A stretch of 64,000 nt of DNA, taken from Streptomyces mashuensis (lineage in GTDB: Bacteria > Actinomycetota > Actinomycetes > Streptomycetales > Streptomycetaceae). Where the stretch lies: positions 248,001-312,000 of the forward strand of contig NZ_BNBD01000005.1 of assembly GCF_014654785.1 (NCBI RefSeq), given 5' to 3'. Of this stretch, positions 1-8,333 are shown piece by piece (position 1 is the first letter of the stretch; each line of letters starts with the position of its first letter). The notes under the pieces are model-generated. The model was not told the DNA's origin, searched no databases, and saw nothing but the letters and a program-made list of their open reading frames with translations. The position numbers and the translations under genes were made by a program.

Positions 1-968
1 CCGTACAGCGTCGCTATCCGCCGCCAGTCGGTCTCCTCCGCCGTCCGCGCCTGCGCGTGGCACACGGCGATCGCCGCCTGGAGCAGGTACGGGCCCGGCG
101 GGCCGCCCGCCTCGCGGGCGCGCAGCATCGCCGCGAAGCCGCGCCGGATCAGCAACTGGTCCCAGCGGCCGCGGTTCTGCTCGTGCAGCGGCACCGGCTC
201 GCCGGACGGGCCCGTACGCGCCGCGGACCGGGACGACTGGAGCTCCATCAGCGCCACCAGCCCGTGCACCTCGGCCTCGTCGGGCGCGAGCCCGGCCAGC
301 AGACGGCCGAGCCGCAGCGCCTCCAGGCACAGCCCCGGCCGCATGAGGTCGTCCCCGGACGTGGCCGCGTACCCCTCGTTGAAGATCAGGTAGACGACCT
401 CCAGGACGGAGGAGAGCCGCTCGGCCAGCTCGGTGCGCGGCGGCATCGCGAAGCCCACCCCCGCCTCGGCGAGGGTGCGCTTCGCGTCGGCCACGCGCCG
501 GGCGATCACCGTCCTGCCGACGAGGAAGGCCCGCGCGATCTCCTCGTCCGTCAGGCCGCCGAGCAGCCGCAGCGTCAGGGCCACCCGCGCCTCCGTGCGC
601 AGGAGCGGGTGGCAGGAGACGAACATCAGCCGCAGGACGTCGTGGCTGTCGTGGCCGGCGTCGTCCCCGTCGGCCTCCGGCTCACCTGGGCACCGGTGCG
701 CGAGCTGCTCCCGTTTGCGCTCCAGGCGTTGCGCCCGCCGGATGTGGTCGACCGCGCGGCGCCTGGCGGTGGTCGTCAGCCAGGCGCCGGGGTTCGCGGG
801 CACGCCGTCGGCCGGCCACTGTTCCAGCGCCGCGACGAGCGCGTCCTGGGCCAGTTCCTCGGCGAGGCCGACGTCGTGCACCATGCGGGCGACGGACGCC
901 ACGACCTTGGCCGCCTCCAGCTTCCAGGCGGCCGCGACCGCGGCCCGTGCGTCGTCCTCCGCCGTCAC
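1..968 (-). CDS. ECF RNA polymerase sigma factor with C-terminal DUF6596-type extension (partial, runs off left edge)
   Basis: This is an alternative sigma factor that would direct RNA polymerase to a small regulon. Reading leftward from a GTG at 968, about 322 residues are visible. There is a sigma-2 region near residues 20-75 (helix after VHDVGLAEELAQDA, then ARRRAVDHIRR) and a sigma-4 helix-turn-helix near 115-160 (LTDEEIARAF...ARRVADAKRTL). A long C-terminal helical domain follows, with the LIFNEGYAA and HEQNRGRWDQ motifs typical of the ~400-residue ECF class encoded beside YCII/DGPF proteins. Roughly 80-100 C-terminal residues lie outside the window. The GTG overlaps the TGA of the upstream YCII gene (GTGA, 965-968), so the two are translationally coupled. 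This class has no classical anti-sigma; the C-terminal domain or the YCII partner is thought to supply control. Confidence 0.93.
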   Translation of the reverse strand, partial: MTAEDDARAAVAAAWKLEAAKVVASVARMVHDVGLAEELAQDALVAALEQWPADGVPANPGAWLTTTARRRAVDHIRRAQRLERKREQLAHRCPGEPEADGDDAGHDSHDVLRLMFVSCHPLLRTEARVALTLRLLGGLTDEEIARAFLVGRTVIARRVADAKRTLAEAGVGFAMPPRTELAERLSSVLEVVYLIFNEGYAATSGDDLMRPGLCLEALRLGRLLAGLAPDEAEVHGLVALMELQSSRSAARTGPSGEPVPLHEQNRGRWDQLLIRRGFAAMLRAREAGGPPGPYLLQAAIAVCHAQARTAEETDWRRIATLY

Positions 969-1303
969 CCGCCGCACCCGTCGAAGACCTCCTGGATCAG
1001 GCTCTCGCCGTCACCGGCGATGCGGCGGAAGCGGCGGGCGACCTCGATGGCCTCCTCCTTGCTGCGGCACTCGACCAGCGCGAAGCCCACCACGGCCTCC
1101 TTGGCCTCGGTGAACGGGCCGTCCGTCACCGTGATGTCGTCGCCGCGCGAGGCGACGCGGGGGCCGCCGGGCATCAGGCCGCCGGTGGCCAGCAGGACGC
1201 CGGCGGAGGTCAGCTCCTCCACGAACGCGGCCATCTCGGCCATCAGCTTCTCGTCCGGGGCGGCGGCGCCGACGGACTCCTTGGTCGTCATCAGGTAGCG
1301 CAT
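965..1303 (-). CDS. YCII-related (DGPF) family protein
   Basis: A 112-residue single-domain protein of the YCII/DGPF family with a ferredoxin-like alpha+beta fold. The name-giving DGPF motif is visible at residues 61-64, followed by TEAKE, with a second strand VVGFALVECRSKEEAIEVA. The ATG at 1303 has AGAAGGAG about 8 bases upstream. Its stop overlaps the start of the ECF sigma gene. This tight YCII-sigma pairing is very common in actinobacteria, and YCII is presumed to modulate or be controlled by that sigma factor; no enzymatic activity is established for the family. The shared upstream region (1304-1540) is divergent with the monooxygenase gene. Confidence 0.92.
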   Translation of the reverse strand: MRYLMTTKESVGAAAPDEKLMAEMAAFVEELTSAGVLLATGGLMPGGPRVASRGDDITVTDGPFTEAKEAVVGFALVECRSKEEAIEVARRFRRIAGDGESLIQEVFDGCGG

Positions 1304-1456
1304 GGGGTTCTCCTTCTGGTCGGTGTCGATGGTGCCCTGCTGGTTTCGCTGCCTTGCACCCCCTCGTCGTCCGAGGCGATGTGACAGGGAACGCGCCTCT
1401 TCTGGGCCCCGGAGCCGCCCCTGGGCTGCCCCTGGGCCACCGCCCTCCCCATTAAT

Positions 1457-1470
1457 TCAACGACCGTTGA
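1457..1470. promoter_or_regulatory. Imperfect palindrome TCAACGACCGTTGA over a candidate -35 element
   Basis: A 14-bp palindrome (12 of 14 positions symmetric) lies in an AT-rich patch between the divergent YCII and monooxygenase genes. Its right arm runs into TTGACA at 1467-1472, a consensus -35 pointing toward the monooxygenase; the matching -10 is weak. The layout suits a TetR- or MarR-type repressor that would cover the -35. No such regulator gene is adjacent in the window. This is inference from symmetry and position only. Confidence 0.4.
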
Positions 1471-1540
1471 CATTCTTCCTCGGCGGGTGTGCACTGGACG
1501 TACGGGGCCCGCACACCCCGCCAGGAACCGAGGAGTCGAC

Positions 1541-3007
1541 ATGCCGACCGTCAGCACCGAACGCGCCGACCGCACCGAAGAACCCCTCACCGACGTCGTG
1601 GTCGTCGGGGCCGGCCCCACGGGACTGCTGCTCGCCGGCGACCTGGCCGCCGCCGGAGTGCGCGTCGTCCTGCTGGAGCGCCGCGCCGAGGAGTCCAACC
1701 TCACCCGCGCCTTCGCCGTCCACGCCCGCAGCCTGGAGCTGCTCGACGCCCGTGGACTGGCCGAACCCCTGCTGGCCACCGGTACGTTCCTGCGCGGCGC
1801 CCGGCTGTTCGGGCGGCTGCGCGTGGACCTCGGCGGGCTGGACACGCGCTTCCCCGGTGTCCTCGTCACCCCGCAGTACGAGACCGAGCGCCTGCTGGAG
1901 GAGCGCGCCCGCGCCTGCGGCGCGGACATCCGGCGCGGCGTGCGCGTCACCGGCCTGCGGCAGGACGCGGACGGCGTGGACGTCGAGTTCCGCGCCCCCG
2001 GCACCGCTGACAACAGCAGCGACGACGCGACGGCGACCCTGCGCGCCCGCTACGTCGTCGGTGCCGACGGTGTCCGCAGCGCCGTCCGGGAGGCGATCGG
2101 CATGCCCTTCCCCGGCCGTGCCGTCCTCCGCTCGGTGATGCTGGCCGATGTACGGCTCGACACCGCCCCGGCGAAGACGCTCGCGTTCAACAGCGGGGTC
2201 GAGGGCTTCTGTCTGATCGTGCCCTTCGGCGACGGCTGGTACCGCGTCATCGCCTGGGAGCGGGGCCGGGAGGAACCCGTCGACGCGCCCGTCGACATGG
2301 ACCGCCTCCGTGCCCTCACCCGGGCCGTGTTCGGCACCGACTTCGGCATGGGGGAGACCCGTTGGACGTCGCGCTTCCACAGTGACGAGCGCCAGGTGCC
2401 CCGTTATCGCTCCGGCCGCGTCCTCCTCGCCGGCGACGCCGCCCACGTCCACTCGCCGGCCGGCGGCCTCGGCATGAACGCCGGCCTCCAGGACGCCGCC
2501 AACCTCGGCTGGAAGCTCGCCGCCGTGCTCGCCGGCCGCGACGGCGACGCACTGCTCGACACGTACCACGACGAGCGGCACCCCATCGGCACGAAGGTGC
2601 TGCGCGTCAGCCACGCCCTCGTGCGCGGCGCGCTCGTCACCTCGCCCGCGGCGCGGGCCCTGCGCGGCGTCGTGGGGAGCGCCGCCCGCTTCGCGCCGTT
2701 CGCCACGCGCCGCGTCGCCGGCTTCGTCTCCGGCATCGGTATCCGCTACCCCGCACCGCCCGGCTCGCACCCCCTCACCGGGCGCCGCGCGCCCGACCTG
2801 GCGCTCGCCGAGACCACGGACGGGCCGGTGCGGCTGTACGAGGCCCTGCGCGCCGGTACCTACGTGCGCGTCCTGCCGCGCGGCGCCAAGCCGGTGCCCG
2901 AGGCCGGCGTCACCACCGTCACGCGCGCCGACGCGGACACGACCACGCTGCTCGTCCGGCCCGACGGGTACATCGCGGAGGCGTCGGAGGGGCCGGCGGT
3001 GATGTGA
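1541..3007 (+). CDS. FAD-dependent aromatic monooxygenase (class A flavoprotein hydroxylase)
   Basis: A 488-residue flavoprotein of the PHBH-fold hydroxylases (PF01494), which use FAD and NAD(P)H to hydroxylate aromatic or polyketide substrates. All three fingerprints are present: the Rossmann GAGPTG at residues 23-28, the DG motif in VVGADGVRSAVR near 172-183, and the GD motif LLAGDAAHVHSPAGGLGMN starting near 295. A C-terminal thioredoxin-like tail follows, as in Rdc/RdmE-type hydroxylases. The ATG at 1541 is chosen because GAGGAG lies just upstream; an in-frame upstream codon at 1487 has no ribosome site. It stands alone, with no polyketide genes around, so the substrate is unknown; catabolic or resistance-type hydroxylation (for example of rifamycin-like compounds) is possible. 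Confidence 0.9.
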   Translation: MPTVSTERADRTEEPLTDVVVVGAGPTGLLLAGDLAAAGVRVVLLERRAEESNLTRAFAVHARSLELLDARGLAEPLLATGTFLRGARLFGRLRVDLGGLDTRFPGVLVTPQYETERLLEERARACGADIRRGVRVTGLRQDADGVDVEFRAPGTADNSSDDATATLRARYVVGADGVRSAVREAIGMPFPGRAVLRSVMLADVRLDTAPAKTLAFNSGVEGFCLIVPFGDGWYRVIAWERGREEPVDAPVDMDRLRALTRAVFGTDFGMGETRWTSRFHSDERQVPRYRSGRVLLAGDAAHVHSPAGGLGMNAGLQDAANLGWKLAAVLAGRDGDALLDTYHDERHPIGTKVLRVSHALVRGALVTSPAARALRGVVGSAARFAPFATRRVAGFVSGIGIRYPAPPGSHPLTGRRAPDLALAETTDGPVRLYEALRAGTYVRVLPRGAKPVPEAGVTTVTRADADTTTLLVRPDGYIAEASEGPAVM

Positions 3008-3030
3008 CGCCCGTGTAGGGGCGCGTACGG

Positions 3031-3068
3031 CTGAGGGGGGGAGCGGCCCCGGGCCCCTCCCCCCTCAG
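3031..3068. terminator. Bidirectional hairpin between convergent genes
   Basis: CTGAGGGGGGGAG (3031-3043) pairs with CTCCCCCCTCAG (3057-3068), with one bulged G and a 13-base loop. It lies between the stops of the monooxygenase and the convergent ABC permease. There is no U-tract, as is usual for Streptomyces terminators. Confidence 0.7.
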
Positions 3069-3088
3069 CACCTTCCCCCCTCGGGCTC

Positions 3089-4774
3089 CTACGCCTTCGT
3101 GACCGCCGTCAGGATCTCCGGCAGCCGCGCCAGCGCCTTCGGCGCCGCCACGCGCAGTCCCGCCCAGGTCACCAGCAGGCCATAGGCCGCGCCCAGCGGC
3201 AGCACGGTCCACAGGAGGTCGTGCGTGTCCGTGACGTGCAGGGCGATCACCAGGCCCAGCAGCGGCGCGCACAGCGCCGCGCCCACCACGCTGCCCAGCA
3301 TGCCGAGCCAGGCGATGGACGCCTGACCGGGCGCGACGTTCTTGAAGCCGCTGTCCTGCGGGATCGAGTACGGCGCCAGCACGGACGTCAGGGCGCCCGT
3401 CGCGAACAGCCCGCCCAGCAGTGCCAGGGACACGCCCATGACCTCCGCCCACTGCTGCCACTTGCCCAGCAGCCAGGCCGTCGTCGTGACGATCAGCGTG
3501 ATGTACGGCAGGGCGATCAGCGCCAGCGCCAGGGTGCGGGCGCGCAGCTCCGCGTACGCCTCCCGGGCCGTGCCCAGGGTCTGGAGCACCATCCAGAACG
3601 CCGGGCCGTCCTGCCCGAACTGGTTGTACATCTGGAGCCCGAGCATCGTCGCGGCGAACAGCGCCAGCCAGACGCTGCCCGAGCCCTGCACGGCGTTGAC
3701 GAACGGTACGAGCGCGCCGGCCGCCAGGCCGGACACCCACGACGCCTTCGTTTTCGGGTCGCGCCACGCGTAGCGCAGGGAGCGGAGCATGACGGCGCCC
3801 GTACGGGTGTCGGGCAGCAGTCCGGCGAGGCCGGCCGGGCGGTGGTCCGCGGCGGCACCGTCACGCCCGGCCCGTCCGCCGCGCTTCCGCTCCGGCGCCG
3901 CGGCACCGATCGTGGACGCGTCGGGCGCGGTCATGATCTTCGTCAGGCCCTGCTGCCACCAGGTCATCAGGGCGGCCAGCACGGCGGCGCTCAGCGCCAG
4001 TTCGGCCGCGGCGAGACCGTACTGTCCCTCGCTCGCCGCACGGACGGCGTCGAGCGCGGAGCCCGGCGGTATCCAGCGCACCACGTCGGCGACCGGCTGG
4101 AGGGCCTCCAGGCCGCCCGCCTTGCTCAGCCTGTTCAGGCCGAGGTTGACGAACTGGGCGCCGACGGCGATGACGATGCCGCTGAGCAGGGCGAGGTCGC
4201 GGCCCCGGCGGCTCGTCAGCAGACGGACGTTGGCCGTGGTCACGGCGCGGGACAGCGCCACGCATATGAGCAGGGCGAGGGGCACGGCGAGGACGGCGAC
4301 GGCCACCGCGGCGGCGCCGTGCGCCGTGGCGATCGCCGAACCGACGAAGAGGACGACGGTGAAGCCGGGGCCTATGCCGATCAGGGCCGCGGTGAGCAGC
4401 GCGACCATCAGCGGGGCGGGACGCAGCGGCAGCATCACCAGCCGGCTGGGGTCCATCGTCTCGTCACCGGCGGGGAAGAACAGCGGCATCACCGCCCACC
4501 CGAACGCCCAGAGCACCGCGAGGAGCACGGTGAACGTGGCGGCGTGGTCGTTGCCGCGCAGGGCGATCAGGCCGAGCAGCTGGAGCGCCGCGAAGAGCGC
4601 GGTCAGGACGATCGAGGTGATCCACACGGCCTTGCGGCCGGAGGACTGCTTGAGGCCGTTGCGCAGCAGTGCCAGCTTCAGGCCGGCCAGCGTGCGGGTG
4701 AGGACGGCGGCCGAGGCGGTCGGTGCCGCGCCGGCCCCGGCGACGGGAGCGGGGGCGGGGGCCGCGGTCGTCAT
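3089..4774 (-). CDS. ABC-2 type transporter permease
   Basis: A 561-residue polytopic inner-membrane protein, the membrane partner of the ATPase encoded immediately upstream. Many hydrophobic helices are evident, for example ITSIVLTALFAALQLLGLIA near residue 55, then FTVLLAVLWAFGWAVMPLFF, several more to residue ~290, a cytoplasmic loop rich in R/K/G near 290-320, and a second helix group to the C-terminus. This is a full-length exporter permease duplicated internally rather than a six-helix half unit. The ATG at 4774 overlaps the TGA of the ATPase gene (ATGA, 4771-4774), which fixes the start. The substrate cannot be told from sequence; such pairs export drugs, peptides or lipids. Confidence 0.92.
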   Translation of the reverse strand: MTTAAPAPAPVAGAGAAPTASAAVLTRTLAGLKLALLRNGLKQSSGRKAVWITSIVLTALFAALQLLGLIALRGNDHAATFTVLLAVLWAFGWAVMPLFFPAGDETMDPSRLVMLPLRPAPLMVALLTAALIGIGPGFTVVLFVGSAIATAHGAAAVAVAVLAVPLALLICVALSRAVTTANVRLLTSRRGRDLALLSGIVIAVGAQFVNLGLNRLSKAGGLEALQPVADVVRWIPPGSALDAVRAASEGQYGLAAAELALSAAVLAALMTWWQQGLTKIMTAPDASTIGAAAPERKRGGRAGRDGAAADHRPAGLAGLLPDTRTGAVMLRSLRYAWRDPKTKASWVSGLAAGALVPFVNAVQGSGSVWLALFAATMLGLQMYNQFGQDGPAFWMVLQTLGTAREAYAELRARTLALALIALPYITLIVTTTAWLLGKWQQWAEVMGVSLALLGGLFATGALTSVLAPYSIPQDSGFKNVAPGQASIAWLGMLGSVVGAALCAPLLGLVIALHVTDTHDLLWTVLPLGAAYGLLVTWAGLRVAAPKALARLPEILTAVTKA

Positions 4775-5562
4775 CGGGCACCGCCGCCGAGCCAGTCGAG
4801 GTCCTCGCCGGCCGCCCGGCCCCGTACGCCGACCAGCTCCAGGAAGGCGTCCTGGAGGGTCGGGGCGTCGCCGCGCACCTCGGCGACCGGGCCGTGGGTG
4901 CGGACGCGGCCGCCCGCCATCACCGCGACCCAGGAGCAGAGGGACTCGACCAGCTCCATCACGTGGCTGGAGAAGACGACGGTGGCGCCGGAGGCCGTGT
5001 AGCGCTCCAGGACCGCGCGGATCGTCTGGGCCGAGACGGGGTCGACGCCCTCGAAGGGCTCGTCGAGGAAGAGGGCCTCGGGGTTGTGCAGCAGCGCGGC
5101 GGCCAGGCCGATCTTCTTGCGCATGCCGGTGGAGTAGTCGACGACGAGCTTGTGCTGCGAGCCGGCGAGGTCGAGGACGTCGAGCAGCTGGGTGGCGCGC
5201 TTGTCGACCTCGGCGCCCGGCAGGCCGCGCAGCCGCCCGGTGTAGGCGAGCAGCTCACGGCCGGACAGCCGCTCGAACATGCGGAGCCCCTCGGGCAGGA
5301 CGCCGATGCGTGCCTTGACGGCGGCGGGGTCCTGCCACACGTCCTGCCCGCAGATCTCGACCCGGCCCTGGTCGGGCCGGAGGAGCCCGGTGACCATCGA
5401 CAGGGTCGTCGTCTTGCCGGCACCGTTCGGGCCGACCAGGCCGATGAACTGCCCTGCCGGCAGGGCGAGGTCGACCCCGGCGACCGCGACCTGTTCGCCG
5501 AACCGCTTCCACAGTCCCTCGATGCGAACCGCCGGTACGGCGGTCTCCGTGTCCCGTCCCAC
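4771..5562 (-). CDS. ABC transporter ATP-binding protein
   Basis: A 263-residue nucleotide-binding subunit that powers the permease encoded downstream. Walker A GPNGAGKT is at residues 44-51, the signature variant YSTGMRKK near 142, and Walker B LFLDEPFEGVD near 160, followed by the switch His in VVFSSHVMEL. The GTG at 5562 is preferred because GAGG lies about seven bases upstream and the protein then begins right before the first ABC strand; an in-frame ATG at 5646 would add 28 residues with no family likeness. It is the first gene of a two-gene operon. Paired TGACGTTTGTCAGGA elements upstream (5675-5710) may control it. Confidence 0.92.
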   Translation of the reverse strand: MGRDTETAVPAVRIEGLWKRFGEQVAVAGVDLALPAGQFIGLVGPNGAGKTTTLSMVTGLLRPDQGRVEICGQDVWQDPAAVKARIGVLPEGLRMFERLSGRELLAYTGRLRGLPGAEVDKRATQLLDVLDLAGSQHKLVVDYSTGMRKKIGLAAALLHNPEALFLDEPFEGVDPVSAQTIRAVLERYTASGATVVFSSHVMELVESLCSWVAVMAGGRVRTHGPVAEVRGDAPTLQDAFLELVGVRGRAAGEDLDWLGGGAR

Positions 5563-5674
5563 TGCTACGTCCTCGTCCCCGTGAGGTGGTGCTTGCTGGT
5601 GATACGAAGGGGGCCAGGAGGTTTCTCCCCGGCCCCCGGAATTCACCCTAGAGGGGGACGGCGACGGATCCCGG

Positions 5675-5710
5675 TGACGTTTGTCAGGACCCTGATGACG
5701 TTTGTCAGGA
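5675..5710. promoter_or_regulatory. Two direct copies of palindromic TGACGTTTGTCAGGA
   Basis: Identical 15-mers begin at 5675 and 5696, 21 bp (two helical turns) apart. Each contains TGAC-N4-GTCA, so each is itself palindromic. They lie upstream of the ABC ATPase gene and just past the end of the primase-like gene. The phasing suggests a cooperative operator; the binding protein is unknown. Confidence 0.5.
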
Positions 5711-5739
5711 GCGGGCGGGGCTCGGCGGGGGACGAGGGC

Positions 5740-6423
5740 TCAGCGGCCGCGGGTCAGGGCCGCCTCGCGCCCGCACGCGTAGGCCAGCGCGCTGACCAGC
5801 TCCTCCGCGTCCGGCAGCCAGCGGTTGGCGGCCGTGGGCTGGCGCGCCCACTGCACCGGGCCGCGGTTGCCGATGCGGGTCGGCGGCGCCACCACGTAGT
5901 CGCCCTCGCCGCGCGCGACCAGGTCGAGCGTGGCGGGCGACCAGCCGAGCCGGCGCGCGTGCTCGCCGACCTTCGCCGCGCCGCCGGGCAGCACGAAGAA
6001 CAGCATGCGGCGGAACGGCGTGCAGGTGACCGGCCCCAGCTGGATCTCCATCCGCTCCATGCGCGCCAGCGCGAGGAAGCCGGCGGAATCGGAGACCTCC
6101 AGGGCGTCGAACGTGCGGCCCGTGGGCAGCAGGATGGAGGCGCGCGGCTGCTTCGTCCAGATCCGGCGCGCCGTCGAGGCGCTGCCGGTGGCCTGTGTCG
6201 CCCAGTCGGGGCGGGCCGGGTGCGCCCCCGGCGCGGGGCAGTCCACCTCGCCGCACGAGCAGCACTCGCGCCCGTCCACGGCCTCCAGCCAGGTGCCGGG
6301 GCTCACGTCCCAGTGCCGGTCCTCCGCGTACCTGACGGCCGCGTCGAGCGCGCGCTCGCCGCGTTGCTGGGGGATGTGCGGGGCTCCTACTCCGATGGTC
6401 TCTTGGGTCTCTTCCACGTTCAT
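5740..6423 (-). CDS. Bifunctional DNA primase/polymerase-like protein
   Basis: A 227-residue protein matching the short Streptomyces proteins annotated as bifunctional primase/polymerase N-terminal domain (Prim-Pol, archaeo-eukaryotic primase fold). Characteristic stretches are AVRYAEERHWDV-like (here AVRYAEDRHWDV, about residues 26-37), GTWLEAVDGRECCSCGEVDC, a Cys-rich turn followed by PGAHPARPDW, and a C-terminal NRWLPDAEEL helix. The canonical metal-binding DxD/DhD pair is not obvious, so polymerase activity is doubtful and a regulatory or degenerate role is possible. The ATG at 6423 (MNVEETQ) is supported by GGGGGAG six bases upstream. It is monocistronic and divergent from the TPR regulator. 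Confidence 0.8.
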   Translation of the reverse strand: MNVEETQETIGVGAPHIPQQRGERALDAAVRYAEDRHWDVSPGTWLEAVDGRECCSCGEVDCPAPGAHPARPDWATQATGSASTARRIWTKQPRASILLPTGRTFDALEVSDSAGFLALARMERMEIQLGPVTCTPFRRMLFFVLPGGAAKVGEHARRLGWSPATLDLVARGEGDYVVAPPTRIGNRGPVQWARQPTAANRWLPDAEELVSALAYACGREAALTRGR

Positions 6424-6770
6424 CACAACTCCCCCTGCCACCAGGGGTTACGGCCCCGGCACGGGCTCCTCGCAACCACGGGCGACAGCACACGGGGCGC
6501 ACGGATGCATGTACGGGGGCGCAGGCGAGGGTTCGCCGCCGCGAAGGGGTAGCCACCTGGGCGGCGGTTGACCGGGCAGGTCACCGCGGTGTCACCGGGA
6601 CCTGCGGCGTCAACACACCGCAATACCGGGAAAATCCTGCATTCTCCGCATATCAGGGGGGCAAAGATCACAGGAGAAGGAGAAACAGGAGAAGGCGGAA
6701 TCCGCCGTGGGCGGTGCCCCGCATCCAGTGGGGTGCATCGCGAACGCACAGCAGTCTCAGGGGGTTGACC
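6424..6770. other. Divergent intergenic region, no gene seen
   Basis: About 350 bases separate the primase-like gene and the TPR regulator. The stretch is locally AT-richer (GGAAAATCCTGCATTCTCC). It also holds a purine-rich run (AGGAGAAGGAGAAACAGG, 6672-6689) and a small hairpin around GGCGGAATCCGCC (6695-6707). I see no open frame with coding character. It probably holds the two divergent promoters and a long 5' leader. Confidence 0.5.
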
Positions 6771-8159
6771 ATGGCCGCACGGCCACTCGTGGCGCGGCAG
6801 CCGAACGAACGGCTGCAGGCGCTCATCCAGGAAGCCGGCTGTTCCAACGCCGGCCTCGCCCGCCGCGTCAACATGTGCGGCGCCGAGCACGGCCTGGACC
6901 TGCGGTACGACAAGACGTCCGTGGCCCGCTGGCTGCGCGGCCAGCAGCCGCGCGGGCGCGCGCCGGCCATCATCGCCGAGGCCCTGGGCCGCAAGCTGGG
7001 CCGTACGGTCACGATCGACGAGATCGGCATGGCCAACGGCAAGAACCTCGCCTCGGGCGTGGGCCTGCAGTTCTCGCCCACCGTCCTCGGCGCCATCGAG
7101 CAGGTCTGCGAGCTGTGGCGCAGTGACGTGGGCCGCCGCGACTTCCTCAGCGGGACGTCGGTGGCCTCCTCCGCGCTGGTCGAGCCCAGCCGCGACTGGC
7201 TGATCACCGCGGCCGACGCACAGGTCGCACGGAGCGCGGGCGCACGGGTCGGCGTGGCCGACGTCGAGGCGGTGCGCGCCACGACCGAGGCGCTGGTCGA
7301 ACTCGACCACCGCTACGGCAGCGGGCACGTGCGCCCCGTGGTGGTGCACTACCTCAACAGCGTCGTCTCCGGGCTGCTGGCCGGCTCGTACCGGGAGGCC
7401 GTCGGCCGCGAGCTGTTCGCGGCGGTCGCGCGCCTGACGGAACTCGCCGGCTACATGGCGGTGGACACCGGGCAGCCGGGGCTCGCCCAGCGGTACTACA
7501 TCCAGGCGCTGCGCCTGGCGCAGGCCGCGGGCGACCGCGGCTACGGCGGGTACGTGCTGGCGGCCAGCATGAGCCACCTCGCGGCCTCCCTGGGCAACCC
7601 CCGGGAGATCGCCCAGCTGGCGAAGGCGGCGCAGGAGGGGGCGCGCGGCAAGGTCCCGCCGCGGGCGGAGGCCATGTTCTACGCCGCCGAGGCGCGCGGG
7701 CACGCGCTGCTCGGCGACGCGCGGTCCTGCCAGACGGTGGCGGCGCGGGCCGTCTCCCGGCTGGACGCCGCGGAGAACGCGACCGACACGGGCGACGACC
7801 CGCCGTGGATCCGCCACTTCGACCGCGCGTACCTCGCGGACGAACTCGCCCACTGCCACCGCGACCTGGGGCAGGCCGAGCCGGCCCGCCGGCAGGCGGA
7901 GGAGGCGCTGGCCGTGCACCCCAAGAGCCGCGTCCGGCGCCGCGCCATCGATCTGCTGCTGCTGGCGACGACGCACGTCCAGCAGCGCGAGGTCGAGGAG
8001 GCGTGCGCCACGGGCGCCCGGGCGCTGGAACTCCTGGGGACGCTGCGCTCCAACCGGGGCGCGGAGTACCTGGAGGACTTCCAGCAGCGGCTGGCGCCGT
8101 TCCGGGACGAGCCCGCGGTACGGGAGTTCGGGGCGCGGATGGAGCTGGCAGCGGCATAG
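6771..8159 (+). CDS. XRE/TPR-type transcriptional regulator
   Basis: A 462-residue cytoplasmic regulator with an N-terminal helix-turn-helix-like segment (residues ~8-75: NERLQALIQEAG, NAGLARRVN, TSVARWLRGQQPRGR) and a long alpha-helical TPR array from about residue 150 to the end. Examples are AQRYYIQALRLAQAAGDRGYG and DRAYLADELAHCHRDLGQAEPARRQAEEAL. This is the architecture of Streptomyces development and antibiotic regulators such as NsdA, but it is not clearly NsdA itself, so no symbol is given. The ATG at 6771 is chosen over an in-frame 6714 codon because the conserved family N-terminus (MAARPLVARQPNERL) begins there. It is transcribed alone, divergent from the primase-like gene. Confidence 0.85.
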   Translation: MAARPLVARQPNERLQALIQEAGCSNAGLARRVNMCGAEHGLDLRYDKTSVARWLRGQQPRGRAPAIIAEALGRKLGRTVTIDEIGMANGKNLASGVGLQFSPTVLGAIEQVCELWRSDVGRRDFLSGTSVASSALVEPSRDWLITAADAQVARSAGARVGVADVEAVRATTEALVELDHRYGSGHVRPVVVHYLNSVVSGLLAGSYREAVGRELFAAVARLTELAGYMAVDTGQPGLAQRYYIQALRLAQAAGDRGYGGYVLAASMSHLAASLGNPREIAQLAKAAQEGARGKVPPRAEAMFYAAEARGHALLGDARSCQTVAARAVSRLDAAENATDTGDDPPWIRHFDRAYLADELAHCHRDLGQAEPARRQAEEALAVHPKSRVRRRAIDLLLLATTHVQQREVEEACATGARALELLGTLRSNRGAEYLEDFQQRLAPFRDEPAVREFGARMELAAA

Positions 8160-8333
8160 CGCGACATGAGGGACGGCCCCAGGGCCCGGATGGCACGCTC
8201 TCCGGGGTCTGGGGCAACCAAGGCCCGGGCCTGCGGGGCGCGGCGAACGGACGCTGTGTGTTCGTGCGAGAGTACGAACCGGTAGCGTGAGCCGCCGCTT
8301 GTCGTAGGTCCGTAGAGCCTTGAGGAGTTCCTG

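Noticed and set aside
1541..3007. Idea that the monooxygenase marks a biosynthetic gene cluster
   Set aside because: No polyketide, peptide or tailoring genes flank it; its neighbours are a sigma/YCII pair and an ABC exporter.
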